From Bacillus sp. AFS037270 (GTDB lineage: Bacteria > Bacillota > Bacilli > Bacillales_B > DSM-18226): a DNA stretch of 64,000 nt. The notes beneath the pieces are model-generated. The model ran no database searches, was not told where the DNA came from, and saw only the letters and a list, made by a program, of their open reading frames with translations. The position numbers and the translations under genes are program-made. Position 1 is the stretch's first letter. Every line of letters begins with the position of its first letter. The stretch lies in the NCBI RefSeq assembly GCF_002585305.1, contig NZ_NUNF01000039.1, forward strand, positions 36,975 to 100,974, read 5' to 3'. Shown here one piece after another: positions 27,245-36,085 of this stretch.

Positions 27245-27268
27245 CAAAAAAGCGAGGTACTCCCCCGC
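27245..27268 (-). terminator. terminator of the DUF899 gene
   Basis: On the minus strand GCGGGG, loop, CCTCGC, then TTTTTTG; it begins seven bases after the stop codon. Confidence 0.7.
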
Positions 27269-27274
27269 CTAGTT

Positions 27275-27967
27275 TTATATTTTTGGTACATATTGATCAT
27301 GGTGCCGCAGTCCGCGATCATCCTGTCGACCTTTCGGCACCAGATCGAGAAACTGATATGTTATATTCATCATGTCAATGCCACGCGCATAAGTCGAGTA
27401 TGTATGATATATATTTCCACCTTCATTTTTGTAAAAAACACTTACGCCTTCCCTGTCGGTACTCATAGGATTCTGCATTGTATAATTGTAAAATGCTTGT
27501 TCCTTTTCTACTTCTTCTTCGGTAAAAGATGCTTGAAAATCATAATTAAAATCTGTTTGCCCAGATGAATACCAAGGAAATGTCCAACCCATACGTTTTT
27601 TGAATGCTTCCAACTTTTCTAAGGGTGCACGGGAAATACAGACAAAAGAGACATCCTGGTGATTTAGGTGAGGAATCATCCCACTGTAGTGATCCGCCCA
27701 AAAAGAACAATGTTTGCAGCCTTGCTCCCAACTAGGATTGAACATGAAGTGGTATACTATCAGTTGACTTCTTCCATCAAATAAGTCTGCTAGTGACAAC
27801 TTACCGTGAGGACCCTCAAATGTGTAAGACTTGCTGACAGCTTCCCACGGCAAATCTCGTCTCTGTTGCGTAAGTTCATCCCGCAACTTCGTAAATTCCT
27901 TTTCTTTCTGTAGAAGATCTTTTCTGGCTTCGTTCCATTCATTCTTTGGCAAAACTTTATGTTTCAT
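27275..27967 (-). CDS. DUF899 thioredoxin-fold protein
   Basis: A 230-residue member of the DUF899 family, a thioredoxin-like fold. N-terminal helices (EWNEARKDLLQKEKEFTKLR) lead to QRRDLPWEAVSKSYTFEGPH, then GKLSLADLFDGRSQLIVYHF with the thioredoxin-type strand, and GCKHCSFWADHYSG, where a CxxC-like CKHC lies at the redox position. The C-terminal FYKNEGGNIYHTYSTYARGI motif is family-typical. A redox or peroxidase role is inferred from the fold only. GAGGTG precedes the ATG. It is monocistronic. Confidence 0.87.
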   Translation of the reverse strand: MKHKVLPKNEWNEARKDLLQKEKEFTKLRDELTQQRRDLPWEAVSKSYTFEGPHGKLSLADLFDGRSQLIVYHFMFNPSWEQGCKHCSFWADHYSGMIPHLNHQDVSFVCISRAPLEKLEAFKKRMGWTFPWYSSGQTDFNYDFQASFTEEEVEKEQAFYNYTMQNPMSTDREGVSVFYKNEGGNIYHTYSTYARGIDMMNITYQFLDLVPKGRQDDRGLRHHDQYVPKI

Positions 27968-28249
27968 AGCAACACCTCATCATCTCGTTTTTTCCCACTT
28001 ATTCTAACCAATATAGAACCTAGTATGCTTTTTTAATCTCCCGTCAAAGCAGAAAGCGTACCTAAAAATGATTTATACTTGCGTGATGCAATGGAACATT
28101 TAGAAACTAAGCCTTAGATAGCGTATAGATGAAACAGTTTATTATTAAAACTATTTTCTGATATAATAAACATCTAAAAAGGCGAGCTCTTTTTTACATA
28201 TAGCAATTTCAAAAATACATTAAACTACTATTTTCAGAAGGTGAACAAC

Positions 28250-29470
28250 TTGAATACTAGCAGCATCGATAAAGAAACTTATGAAAAATTACAAGGCGCT
28301 TTAGAAGATCTAAGAGAAATGACGTGGAAGAATCAGCAGAAACGGGAATTAAAAATGTGGAGTGATATTTTTATCCCGTTAACATTAAACGATGTACTTA
28401 CGAGATTTTCTAAAGATGAATTAAGTGCTATCAGGAAACGTTTAGAGATAAAAGGCGCTAGTCAGCTAAAAAAAGGGGAATTAATAGACGTATTAAGTAT
28501 AAAGATTCCACTTTCGCTTGAAAAGATTTGCATGTATCTGGACCAAGAGCGTTTCAACTTAATCAAAAAATTAGTCCATCATGGCGGGTATATGGAAGCG
28601 CCAAAATTAACGGCAAATCAACTAAACTACTTTTTCAGCATTGGGATCATCTTCACAGGAACTTTCCAAGGCAAAAAAGTCATTGCAATACCTGAAGAAT
28701 TGGGTCAGAATCCGTTTATCCGAGACAACCACAAGCCATTAATCACCATTAGCAGACGTAATACAGAATGGATCAAACTTACACAAGGATTGCTCTACTA
28801 TTATGGTACTTTAACCCTCACTGAGCTGCATGATTTGCTAGAAAAATACATGAATGAACCTATCAGACTTTCCGATTATCTATCAGTCATCAATCATGCT
28901 ATCTCCTACTACGAGCAAATAAGATTGGATCAGTTAGGCTTTTCCAATAGTCGAGTCTTGGATTCAGAAAAAGTAAGAGGTGAACACAAAGCCAGAAAAG
29001 ATCTGGCATTTTTCCCATTCTCTAAAGAGCAATTACTTAGAGCGGGTGAACCCGGATATATCGAACGAAATGATAGCTATCTTCAATTTGTTCATTTCTT
29101 AATTCAAAACTATGAAATGAGCAGGCAAGAAGCAGAGGGAATGGTAGAAGAATGCGTTTATGCGACCAACATCGGGGAGAGCCCAAATCATATTCTTCAA
29201 TTTCTGCAAAGCAGACTAGAATTCGAAAATATAGAAATCGCGAAGGCCTGCTTGGACAAAGTCGTAAATCTCATGAATAACACGAGGCAATGGTTCCTCA
29301 AAGGGTATTCACCAAGTGAGCTATCGAGGGCCTATGAGCAGCAAAAATTACAGCAATACCCAAATCCTAAAGCGAAGATTGTGGATTTCACAACCAGACA
29401 GAAAATCGGTCGGAATGACCCTTGTCCTTGTGGAAGTAACAAGAAATATAAAAAGTGTTGTGGGAGATAA
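28250..29470 (+). CDS. SEC-C motif protein with Rho-N/SAP-like segment
   Basis: About 406 residues. TTG 28250 is preferred to GTG 28241 because AAGGTG at 28237-28242 lies at the right distance. Residues 45-80 (LTRFSKDELSAIRKRLEIKG) resemble a SAP/Rho-N DNA-binding helix-hairpin. The middle part is all-helical and unassigned. The last 21 residues form a SEC-C zinc finger, GRNDPCPCGSNKKYKKCCGR, with four ligands of the CxCx8CC type, as in SecA's tail, which binds SecB, ribosomes or other partners. No close functional assignment; it is a stand-alone gene with a terminator 18 bases downstream. Confidence 0.78.
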   Translation: MNTSSIDKETYEKLQGALEDLREMTWKNQQKRELKMWSDIFIPLTLNDVLTRFSKDELSAIRKRLEIKGASQLKKGELIDVLSIKIPLSLEKICMYLDQERFNLIKKLVHHGGYMEAPKLTANQLNYFFSIGIIFTGTFQGKKVIAIPEELGQNPFIRDNHKPLITISRRNTEWIKLTQGLLYYYGTLTLTELHDLLEKYMNEPIRLSDYLSVINHAISYYEQIRLDQLGFSNSRVLDSEKVRGEHKARKDLAFFPFSKEQLLRAGEPGYIERNDSYLQFVHFLIQNYEMSRQEAEGMVEECVYATNIGESPNHILQFLQSRLEFENIEIAKACLDKVVNLMNNTRQWFLKGYSPSELSRAYEQQKLQQYPNPKAKIVDFTTRQKIGRNDPCPCGSNKKYKKCCGR

Positions 29471-29487
29471 TATATCTCTGAATCATT

Positions 29488-29520
29488 AAGTCTGCCTTCA
29501 ATCACGAGGCAGACTTTTAC
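29488..29520 (+). terminator. terminator of the SEC-C gene
   Basis: AAGTCTGCCT (29488-29497) pairs perfectly with AGGCAGACTT (29507-29516), then TTAC. Confidence 0.65.
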
Positions 29521-29608
29521 AATGGAACGTACTTGCACAAAATAAATAAAGGTACAGAAGAACATTCATCAACCAAAATATCGATGCGTAATTTGAGAGG
29601 ATTTTTCC

Positions 29609-31270
29609 ATGAATACATCATTAGAAATGCTGATCCATTTATTTGAACGAGCGGCCTTGCTGTTGATTTGTCTGTTTTTCATGATTCGGATTCCGAGATT
29701 TAAGGAATCTCTTCAAAAAGATCGTCATTCTCTGACAGAGCGGCTTGTGATTACCGTCTTGTTTTGCTTATTTGCTATTTTTGGGACCTATTCAGGGATC
29801 AATGTCGAAGGTTCACTGGTGAATACCAGGATCATCGCGGTTGTGTCTGGTGGTATTTTGTTTGGACCTTGGGTGGGTATCATTTCTGGCGTCGTTTCGG
29901 GTTTACATCGCTATTTAATTGATATTGGCGGGGTCACATCGGTCCCATGCTTAATCACAAGTATAATTGCGGGAATTGTTTCTGGTTACATTAACCGAAG
30001 AGTAAAGAGGTCCTTACGTTGGATCTATGGAATTGCGGCTGGGATGTTTTGTGAAGTATTAACCATGCTGTTGATTCTTGCATTGGCTGAACCATTTTCA
30101 CTTGGTTTGGACATCGTTTCTAAGATAGCCTTCCCTATGATTGCCGGAGAATTAAACATCGGTCTGATTGTATTACTGGTCATGAGTGTGGAAGGTGAAA
30201 AGGAAACGATTGCGGCAAGACACGTCAAGCTTGCATTAGATATCGCTAATAAGACTCTGCCTTATTTTCGCTCCATCAATACGGATTCCTTAAGGCAAAT
30301 CTGCAGTATTATAAAAAATGATATCAAGGCCGATGCGGTTGCCATTACAGATAATGAAACTGTACTCGCCTATGTTGGTTTCGGGGAAGAAAGATATGTG
30401 ACTGGACAGGAAATCATTAGTGAATTGACAAAAGAAGCGATCCGAACGGGCAAATTCATCATTCGGAATCATATCGCGGATCACCATACGCCCCAAATTC
30501 ACTCTCTGTTGATTGTTCCTTTTGAAGAACATGGAGAGGTGACAGGAACATTAAAAATTTACTATCGAAAAGCTTATAAGATGACTTATTCGCTTCAGAC
30601 AATGGCGATCGGACTTTCTCAGATCATCTCTACACTTATGGAGGTTTCACGGATTGAACAGATAAAGGCAGAAGCAAATAAGGCAGAGTTGAAGGCACTT
30701 CAAACAAAGATTAATCCGCACTTTTTGTTTAATGCCCTTAATGCCATTGCCTCCACGACACGAAGGAATCCGGATAAGGCCCGTGAATTGATCATCAATC
30801 TATCTGGTTATATGCGCTATAATTTAGAGGTAAGTGATGAATTGATTGATATTCATAAAGAGTTGGAGCAAGTCCGTGATTATGTAGAAATTGAAAAGGC
30901 CCGTTTCGGCAGCCGTTTAACTGTAGAGTATGACATAGACGAAGTGAATGTAAACATACCAAGTCTTCTTATCCAGCCGTTAGTGGAGAATGCTATCATT
31001 CATGGCATCTTAAAGAAAAAAGGCCCTGGCGTGGTGACGATTGCAGTTAAAGATTTGGGAGAAAAAATAAGAGTTAGCGTGAAAGATACGGGTGCAGGAA
31101 TTAGTGAAGATGTCATCCACCATGTGCAGCATGACACGGTACCGGCTAACAAAATCGGCTTGTATAACGTCCATCAGCGCGTCAAACTCATCTATGGAAA
31201 TGGTCTGGTGATTCATCGGTTATCACCAGGAACAGAAGTTTTTTTTGATATGGTAAAGGAGAAAAAATGA
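29609..31270 (+). CDS. LytS/YpdA-type sensor histidine kinase
   Basis: A 553-residue LytS-family kinase. The N-terminal 190 residues form a 5TMR-LYT membrane domain, including the [19 protein letters not shown] block. A GAF domain follows (residues about 205-350), then the His_kinase domain with the phospho-acceptor His in [20 protein letters not shown], and an HATPase ([23 protein letters not shown]). Length and layout match E. coli YpdA (about 565 residues), which senses pyruvate. The stop overlaps the next gene's ATG. With the OFA transporter downstream, I infer pyruvate or a related 2-oxoacid as the signal. Confidence 0.88.
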   Translation: MNTSLEMLIHLFERAALLLICLFFMIRIPRFKESLQKDRHSLTERLVITVLFCLFAIFGTYSGINVEGSLVNTRIIAVVSGGILFGPWVGIISGVVSGLHRYLIDIGGVTSVPCLITSIIAGIVSGYINRRVKRSLRWIYGIAAGMFCEVLTMLLILALAEPFSLGLDIVSKIAFPMIAGELNIGLIVLLVMSVEGEKETIAARHVKLALDIANKTLPYFRSINTDSLRQICSIIKNDIKADAVAITDNETVLAYVGFGEERYVTGQEIISELTKEAIRTGKFIIRNHIADHHTPQIHSLLIVPFEEHGEVTGTLKIYYRKAYKMTYSLQTMAIGLSQIISTLMEVSRIEQIKAEANKAELKALQTKINPHFLFNALNAIASTTRRNPDKARELIINLSGYMRYNLEVSDELIDIHKELEQVRDYVEIEKARFGSRLTVEYDIDEVNVNIPSLLIQPLVENAIIHGILKKKGPGVVTIAVKDLGEKIRVSVKDTGAGISEDVIHHVQHDTVPANKIGLYNVHQRVKLIYGNGLVIHRLSPGTEVFFDMVKEKK

Positions 31271-32034
31271 GAGCGATTATTGTAGAAGACGAAATTCCAG
31301 CTCGTGAAGAATTGGAGTACTTAATTGAAGCTTATAGTGAAATTGAAGTCACTCATTTCTTTGATGATGGCTTAGATGTTTTAAAATTTCTGCAGGAGCA
31401 AGAAACAGATGTGATTTTTTTAGATATTAATATACCATCACTTGATGGGATGCTGCTGGCTAGCACCATTAGCAAATTTACGAAAAGGCCCTATATTGTC
31501 TTTACCACGGCCTATAAGGAACATGCTGCTCAAGCGTTTGAGCTTGAAGCCTTTGATTATATCCTCAAGCCATATGATGAAAAGCGGATGGCAACGATGT
31601 TAAGCAGGCTTGAGGCTGCTTATCAACGAGATCAGACACAGGGTAATTTCCTAAACAGTAGGCCTAATGCTCCAGTACAAGAAATGGAGGTCCATGCAAA
31701 GTCTTCAAACCGAATCAATTTAAAAAAGAACGATAAAATTATTGTGACGGATGTAAATGACATTTATTATGCGGAAGCAAGTGAAAAGGTGACATTGGTT
31801 TATACGTTGAATGAAGAGTATACGATGCAGATGAGTATAACGGAGTTTCATGCCCATCTACCAGAAGACATGTTCTTTCGCTGTCACCGATCGTATACAG
31901 TTAACTTAACAAAAATCCGTGAAATTGTGCCATGGTTTAATCAAACCTACCTACTGCGTCTTAAAGATCTGAATGCAGAAATCCCGGTAAGCAGAAGTAA
32001 AGTAAAAGCGTTCCGACAAATTATGCAGCTATAA
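31267..32034 (+). CDS. LytTR-family response regulator (YpdB-like)
   Basis: 255 residues. The receiver domain ([20 protein letters not shown]) has the acceptor Asp in [14 protein letters not shown] and Lys in [13 protein letters not shown]. The LytTR DNA-binding domain spans roughly residues 150-255, with [32 protein letters not shown] and [20 protein letters not shown]. The ATG overlaps the kinase stop (ATGA). LytTR proteins bind direct repeats, and such a repeat lies two bases beyond this gene's stop, in front of the transporter gene. Confidence 0.9.
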   Translation: MRAIIVEDEIPAREELEYLIEAYSEIEVTHFFDDGLDVLKFLQEQETDVIFLDINIPSLDGMLLASTISKFTKRPYIVFTTAYKEHAAQAFELEAFDYILKPYDEKRMATMLSRLEAAYQRDQTQGNFLNSRPNAPVQEMEVHAKSSNRINLKKNDKIIVTDVNDIYYAEASEKVTLVYTLNEEYTMQMSITEFHAHLPEDMFFRCHRSYTVNLTKIREIVPWFNQTYLLRLKDLNAEIPVSRSKVKAFRQIMQL

Positions 32035-32035
32035 T

Positions 32036-32066
32036 ATCCATTCATTCCAAATAATAAGCATTTCAT
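32036..32066 (+). promoter_or_regulatory. LytTR direct repeat, YpdB-type site
   Basis: ATCCATTCAT (32036-32045), 11-base spacer, AGCATTTCAT (32057-32066). The E. coli YpdB site is two GGCATTTCAT copies 11 bases apart (from memory of the literature); the halves here match 6 and 9 of 10. It is the only such repeat seen near the operon, and precedes the MFS gene by 115 bases. Confidence 0.6.
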
Positions 32067-32180
32067 TCTGAAAACGATTTCTGTCCTTTTTTCAATGGTA
32101 TGATGATCACATCAACAAGGTAATTAAAAATTTCTAATTAGAAAATGATCATTTTTATTGGGAGAAAAGAGGAGATCATA

Positions 32181-33428
32181 ATGAAAGCAAGCATGGATCG
32201 TCGTTGGTTAATTGTAATAGGAACGATTATCGTACAAATGGGATTAGGTACTATCTATACTTGGAGTCTTTTCAACCAGCCCTTAGTCGACCACTTTGGC
32301 TGGAAGTTAAATTCAGTTGCTTTGACTTTTTCGATTACCAGCTTAGCCTTAGCACTATCCACGTTGTTCGCTGGGAAGCTGCAAGATAAATGGGGCATTC
32401 GCCGCTTACTTATTTGCGCCGGCATTGTCCTTGGTGCAGGATTAATTATTAGTTCACAGGTATCATCCTTATGGATGCTTTATATCTTGGCAGGTGTCAT
32501 TGTTGGGGCAGCTGATGGTACTGCTTATATCACATCTTTATCAAATTTAATTAAATGGTTTCCTGAAAGAAAAGGACTTATTTCTGGTATTTCGGTTGGA
32601 GCGTACGGTACTGGTAGTTTGATATTCAAGTTCATTAACGGGTCATTCATCCAGTCAGCTGGAGTTACCCAAGCCTTCTTTTTCTGGGGACTAATCGTCA
32701 TGATTATGGTCGTAGGTGGTTCATTTCTAGTTCGGGAAGCTAAAGTAATTCATGAATCGAAAATTCAAAATGGCAGCATTCAAAAAGACTATACTGTGAA
32801 AGAAATGTTGAAAACGAAGGAAGCTTATCTCTTATTCGTGATCTTCTTTACAACATGCATGAGCGGATTATTCCTGATTGGAATTGTGAAGGATATCGGT
32901 GTTAAAATGGCAGGGCTTGATATTGCGACGGCAAGTAATGCGGTAGCGTTAGTAGCAATCTTTAATACAAGCGGACGTATCATTCTCGGAGCATTATCCG
33001 ATAAAGTAGGCCGATTACGAGTGGTATCAGGTGCATTGCTTGTTACAGCGGCAGCGGTTACGGTATTAAGTTTTGTCCACCTGAATTATGGATTGTTCTT
33101 TGCTAGTGTGGCAGCGATTGCGTTTTGTTTTGGCGGGAATATTACAGTATTTCCAGCCATCGTAGCAGATTTCTTTGGTTTGAAAAATCAAAGTAAGAAC
33201 TACGGAATCATTTATCAAGGCTTCGGTATTGGTGCCATCTCAGGATCATTTATTGCTTCTTCATTGGGTGGATTTATCCCTACCTTTAAGCTGATTGCGG
33301 TTTTAAGCATTGTATCTGTTGTCATCGCCATGATGATCAAGGCGCCAGGCAATGGGACACCTAAAGCGAAGCATAAAAGGAATACTGGTAAAATTCACAG
33401 TCTGTCACCGGATACACGAGCAAGTTAA
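32181..33428 (+). CDS. OFA-family MFS transporter (YhjX-like, probable pyruvate/organic acid carrier)
   Basis: About 415 residues and 12 helices. The opening RRWLIVIGTIIVQMGLGTIY then TWSLFNQPLV is the signature start of oxalate:formate antiporter (OFA) family carriers, and GKLQDKWGIRR is the MFS loop-2 motif. In E. coli the OFA carrier YhjX is the sole target of the LytS/LytTR pair YpdAB and responds to pyruvate. Here the same three gene types are adjacent, with a YpdB-like repeat between regulator and carrier. ATG 32181 is chosen behind AGAGGAG (32169-32175). A hairpin terminator follows at 33464. Confidence 0.85.
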   Translation: MKASMDRRWLIVIGTIIVQMGLGTIYTWSLFNQPLVDHFGWKLNSVALTFSITSLALALSTLFAGKLQDKWGIRRLLICAGIVLGAGLIISSQVSSLWMLYILAGVIVGAADGTAYITSLSNLIKWFPERKGLISGISVGAYGTGSLIFKFINGSFIQSAGVTQAFFFWGLIVMIMVVGGSFLVREAKVIHESKIQNGSIQKDYTVKEMLKTKEAYLLFVIFFTTCMSGLFLIGIVKDIGVKMAGLDIATASNAVALVAIFNTSGRIILGALSDKVGRLRVVSGALLVTAAAVTVLSFVHLNYGLFFASVAAIAFCFGGNITVFPAIVADFFGLKNQSKNYGIIYQGFGIGAISGSFIASSLGGFIPTFKLIAVLSIVSVVIAMMIKAPGNGTPKAKHKRNTGKIHSLSPDTRAS

Positions 33429-33463
33429 TAGCAGTTTTCAATTTTAAATAGTGAAAACATAAT

Positions 33464-33490
33464 AAAAGGCAGGAGAATACTGCCTTTTTT
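33464..33490 (+). terminator. terminator of the OFA transporter gene
   Basis: AAAAGGCAG, loop GAGAATA, CTGCCTTTT, followed by further T. A mutated copy of this same hairpin is found at 49555. Confidence 0.75.
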
Positions 33491-33697
33491 CGATTGAATA
33501 GGTCAGTTCCCTTTTGACAATAAAATCTTGTATTTCGTTCATATTTGAAATCCTACGGATAAGCAGACATGATTGAAGGGCTTGAAATTCTGGGTTATTC
33601 TCCTTCTGGAGCGTTAAGCGATTATTTTCAATAGAAAAACTATACATAGTTATATTTATAAATTAATACTAAAAGTTTCAGTATTTAATATGAAATA

Positions 33698-33738
33698 AGC
33701 CATTTGTGACGTAATTAATTATCACAAATGGCTTTCTA
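33698..33738. terminator. bidirectional hairpin before the DUF1259 relic
   Basis: AGCCATTTGTGA (33698-33709) pairs perfectly with TCACAAATGGCT (33722-33733); T-rich on the plus strand afterwards. It lies eight bases from the end of the minus-strand relic and could terminate it. Confidence 0.6.
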
Positions 33739-33741
33739 TTT

Positions 33742-33936
33742 TTATAACAAGCCTACTTCTCTTGCTGCTTCAAAACTATCTCTAGCAAACTTAAACGGAT
33801 CTCCTACACGCTCCCAGTGCATATACATTAATCTTGGTTCTTCAAAAAGCCAATGATTATGAACAGCCGTAACTGTAATTCCTCTTCGGCGTAATGCAGT
33901 TAGGAAAGGATTAATTTCTCTTAATAGTTTGTTCAT
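33742..33936 (-). pseudogene. DUF1259 (LppY/LpqO-type) C-terminal remnant, copy 1
   Basis: The 64 codons read LREINPFLTALRRRGITVTA then VHNHWLFEEPRLMYMHWERV and GDPFKFARDSFEAARE, the C-terminal block of DUF1259 proteins, which are normally far longer. No ribosome site precedes the nominal ATG. A second, more decayed copy of the same tail lies at 43526-43701; both lose homology at about the same point, just beyond the PFL coding sequence. Confidence 0.65.
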
Positions 33937-34100
33937 TAATGGAAGTTTGGAATAGGCATACTAAGATGGCCCAAAAAACTATTTTTGGGAAAATTTTTAT
34001 TATAAGACATTTTTATAAAGTAATAAATTTACCAAGAAAAGCTTTCACCTATCCCAATAAAGGATGGAATACATTGATCCCACCCACAATTGTATGAAAA

Positions 34101-34379
34101 TTAAAAATCTACATCTATATCAGTATTTTGATCTTGGTCGTTTTCTTGATCTTGTTCAGATCTTACACGTGCATTGCTTCTGCTATTTAAGGTAATATCT
34201 ACACGGGAATTACCTGAGTTATTAATAGTTGCTCTAGCAACATTAGTATTTCTGTCAACATTGCGTACGTCTGCTTCTGCTTCTGACTCTGAACGATTTC
34301 GAATATCGTTTTCAATATCATTATTTACATCAATGTTTACATCTGTGTTGGTGTTATTACGTTGGTTTCTTCTTGCCAT
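34101..34379 (-). CDS. Asn/Arg/Asp-rich disordered protein, paralogue A
   Basis: A 92-residue low-complexity hydrophilic protein behind AAGGGG. The first half is rich in Asn, Asp and Arg (RRNQRNNTNTDVNIDVNNDI), the middle in alternating SESEAEADVRN, and the C-terminal half, NNSGNSRVDITLNSRSNARV, forms a more ordered-looking beta-type block ending in DIDVDF. It contains no Cys or Trp and no signal peptide. It shares the whole layout with the next gene upstream. Such proteins in Bacillus are often spore coat or exosporium components, but I cannot name a family. Confidence 0.6.
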   Translation of the reverse strand: MARRNQRNNTNTDVNIDVNNDIENDIRNRSESEAEADVRNVDRNTNVARATINNSGNSRVDITLNSRSNARVRSEQDQENDQDQNTDIDVDF

Positions 34380-34448
34380 TTTTTCATCCCCTTAAAATTT
34401 AAATTACTATTTTAAAGCATTTAATAGTGAACATCTATAAGAAAACTC

Positions 34449-34847
34449 TTAAAAATCAAAATCCACATCGATGTCTTGGTTTTGTTCGTTGTCTTGTTCT
34501 TGGTCCGATCTAACACGTGCATTACTGTTGCTGTTTAGTCGAACATTAAAACGAGTATTTCCAGAGTTATCCATAGCCGCTCTAGACTCATTGTTATTGT
34601 TGTCATCATTGCGTACTTCAGCTTCTGCCTCGGATTCCGAAGAATTTCTCACTTCATTATCAAATTCATTATCAATGTCCACAGCAACATCGGTATTTAT
34701 GTTACTGTTGTTGCTCCTTTTATTGTTGTTGTTTCTGCTCCTATTCCTATTCCTGTTATTGTCGTTGTCAATGTCATTGTTTTTTGCAGAACCTCTAAAC
34801 ACAGATTGATTTCCTTGATTATCAAATTCTCTGTTACTTCTACCCAA
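34449..34847 (-). CDS. Asn/Arg/Asp-rich disordered protein, paralogue B
   Basis: About 132 residues. TTG 34847 is preferred over TTG 34856 because the AAGGGAG ribosome site abuts the latter but lies nine bases from the former. It begins with Arg/Asn repeats (DNDNNRNRNRSRNNNNKRSN) and continues with SSESEAEAEVRNDDNNNNES. It then repeats the core of its neighbour, NSGNTRFNVRLNSNSNARVR, then SDQEQDNEQNQDIDVDFDF. The two genes are tandem duplicates 69 bases apart. The extra N-terminal Arg/Asn tract is the main difference. Function unknown. Confidence 0.6.
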   Translation of the reverse strand: MGRSNREFDNQGNQSVFRGSAKNNDIDNDNNRNRNRSRNNNNKRSNNSNINTDVAVDIDNEFDNEVRNSSESEAEAEVRNDDNNNNESRAAMDNSGNTRFNVRLNSNSNARVRSDQEQDNEQNQDIDVDFDF

Positions 34848-35026
34848 TTGTTTCAACTCCCTTTCCTCTGTCTATTAAGCATCTTATTCTCTAGATGTGC
34901 AGTGGATTGGACAAGTTACCGAGGATAAAGACCCATTTTCTGTGAAATAGTATTAATTTTAAATGAAAATTGCTAAGGTTAAATACGAAAGAGATGAGTG
35001 AAATGCGTTAAAGGGAGAGTGTGCTT

Positions 35027-35191
35027 ATGGCGAAGGTAGGAAAAGATGACTTTGTAAACGGTTTTGTACCACACCATAACCATGGTTCTGTTGATTATAC
35101 TTCAATGGAAGCGAGTCATGTTCATCAGTGTTTAGATGTCACTTCACCACCAATACCAACGTCTACGAAAACACACACAGTATTTTACTAA
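35027..35191 (+). CDS. short YmaF-like His-rich protein
   Basis: A 54-residue ORF behind AAGGGAGAG, too short for most gene finders. FVPHHNHGSVDYTSMEASHV and HQCLDVTSPPIP match one repeat of the YmaF family, whose members alternate HxH-type clusters with SPPxP segments and usually carry several repeats. Four His residues in HHNH/HVH spacing suggest metal binding. The terminator stem begins inside the last eight codons. Confidence 0.5.
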   Translation: MAKVGKDDFVNGFVPHHNHGSVDYTSMEASHVHQCLDVTSPPIPTSTKTHTVFY

Positions 35192-35210
35192 ACATCTGTG
35201 TGTGTTTTAT
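35168..35210 (+). terminator. terminator overlapping the ymaF-like stop codon
   Basis: AAAACACACACAG (35168-35180) pairs perfectly with CTGTGTGTGTTTT (35196-35208). The stop codon lies in the loop. Confidence 0.7.
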
Positions 35211-35334
35211 TTTATGATGGTTTAGACTTGGTTCAAATACCATCAAATACTAATATTATTCTTACTAGAACAATGTTTTAAGGGCGAGCAAATTTGGACT
35301 TTCATGTTTTTTTGTGGTTTTGCTATAACAAAAA

Positions 35335-35355
35335 AGATGATGGTTTTCATCATCT
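35335..35355 (-). terminator. terminator of the ykvA-like gene
   Basis: Read on the minus strand, AGATGATG, loop AAAAC, CATCATCT, then TTTTTGTTA, four bases after the stop codon. Confidence 0.65.
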
Positions 35356-35359
35356 GAGT

Positions 35360-35758
35360 CTAATTAAATAATTCAAAAATCAACTTGCCAATCCAAACGG
35401 CAAAAACTATCCAAATTAAAATAAAAAGAATACCAACTAGCCAATTCTTTTGCTTTCCATTCTTTCTCATGTCTTCCGCCTTCATTCGGTTTTCCTTGAT
35501 AACATGGGGAGGAATCAATCTTAATGCAAGGGAGATTCCAAGAGGAACAATGATTAGGTCGTCAAGATAACCCAATACAGGTATAAAATCTGGGATTAAA
35601 TCAATGGGACTAAATGCATAAGCCACTACACTGATAGCAACGATTTTGGCATACCATGGAACTCTATTATCTTTATATGACAGAAAAAGTACAAATAAAT
35701 ACTGTTTCAATTTTCTTGCATAGTTTTTTAATTTCGTTATTACATTTACTTTTTCCAT
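35360..35758 (-). CDS. YkvA family (DUF1232) membrane protein
   Basis: A 132-residue protein with the DUF1232 core: VPWYAKIVAISVVAYAFSPI then DLIPDFIPVLGYLDDLIIVP, including the invariant SPIDLIPDFIP motif, and a C-terminal membrane helix (GILFILIWIVFAVWIGKLIF). Family members are small inner-membrane proteins of unknown function. GGAGG lies 12 bases ahead of the ATG, rather far. It is monocistronic with its own terminator. No link to the neighbouring BlaI operon, which is transcribed in the other direction from a separate promoter. Confidence 0.88.
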   Translation of the reverse strand: MEKVNVITKLKNYARKLKQYLFVLFLSYKDNRVPWYAKIVAISVVAYAFSPIDLIPDFIPVLGYLDDLIIVPLGISLALRLIPPHVIKENRMKAEDMRKNGKQKNWLVGILFILIWIVFAVWIGKLIFELFN

Positions 35759-36030
35759 TCGTGTTCAAAACCTCCATTCATTATGATTATAAATAAACTT
35801 TTTAAAGAAATTATTTTATTGATCTAAGTGATTGTCTATTCAATTTTATTATCCTATACATAACTTATATTTCACCAGTTGCATATCATATCCCTATCGA
35901 ACCATATTAAACTAAATTGATCAATAAACTGATTTCTTAGAATAAAGAAAAATTATGTTATATCAAGGATATATTTAAAATAAGAAATTGGTTTTTTAAA
36001 ATCATATTTTGTAATTAACTAATCCTTTGA

Positions 36031-36064
36031 TTGAAAAATTAGAAACAATACACTACAATTTGTA
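36031..36064 (+). promoter_or_regulatory. sigma-A promoter with BlaI-type operator (autoregulation)
   Basis: TTGAAA (36031-36036), 17-base spacer, TACAAT (36054-36059). The -10 lies inside TACAATTTGTA (36054-36064), a TACA/TGTA dyad; the left part ACACTACAAT is identical to the operator before doxX. BlaI/MecI repressors recognise ACTACA/TGTAGT half-sites. Confidence 0.6.
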
Positions 36065-36085
36065 ATGAAGGGTAGGGTGTGTTAA

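Noticed and set aside
33444..33647. 67-codon minus-strand ORF over the transporter terminator
   Set aside because: No ribosome site, it runs through the terminator hairpin and has no recognisable motif.
34471..34809. 112-codon plus-strand ORF opposite the disordered protein
   Set aside because: Leu/Ser-rich low complexity is the mirror image of the Asn/Arg-rich gene on the other strand; no ribosome site.
34449..34856. CRISPR or tandem DNA repeat in the Asn/Arg-rich genes
   Set aside because: The repeats are codon-level low complexity in protein-coding DNA, without regular spacers.
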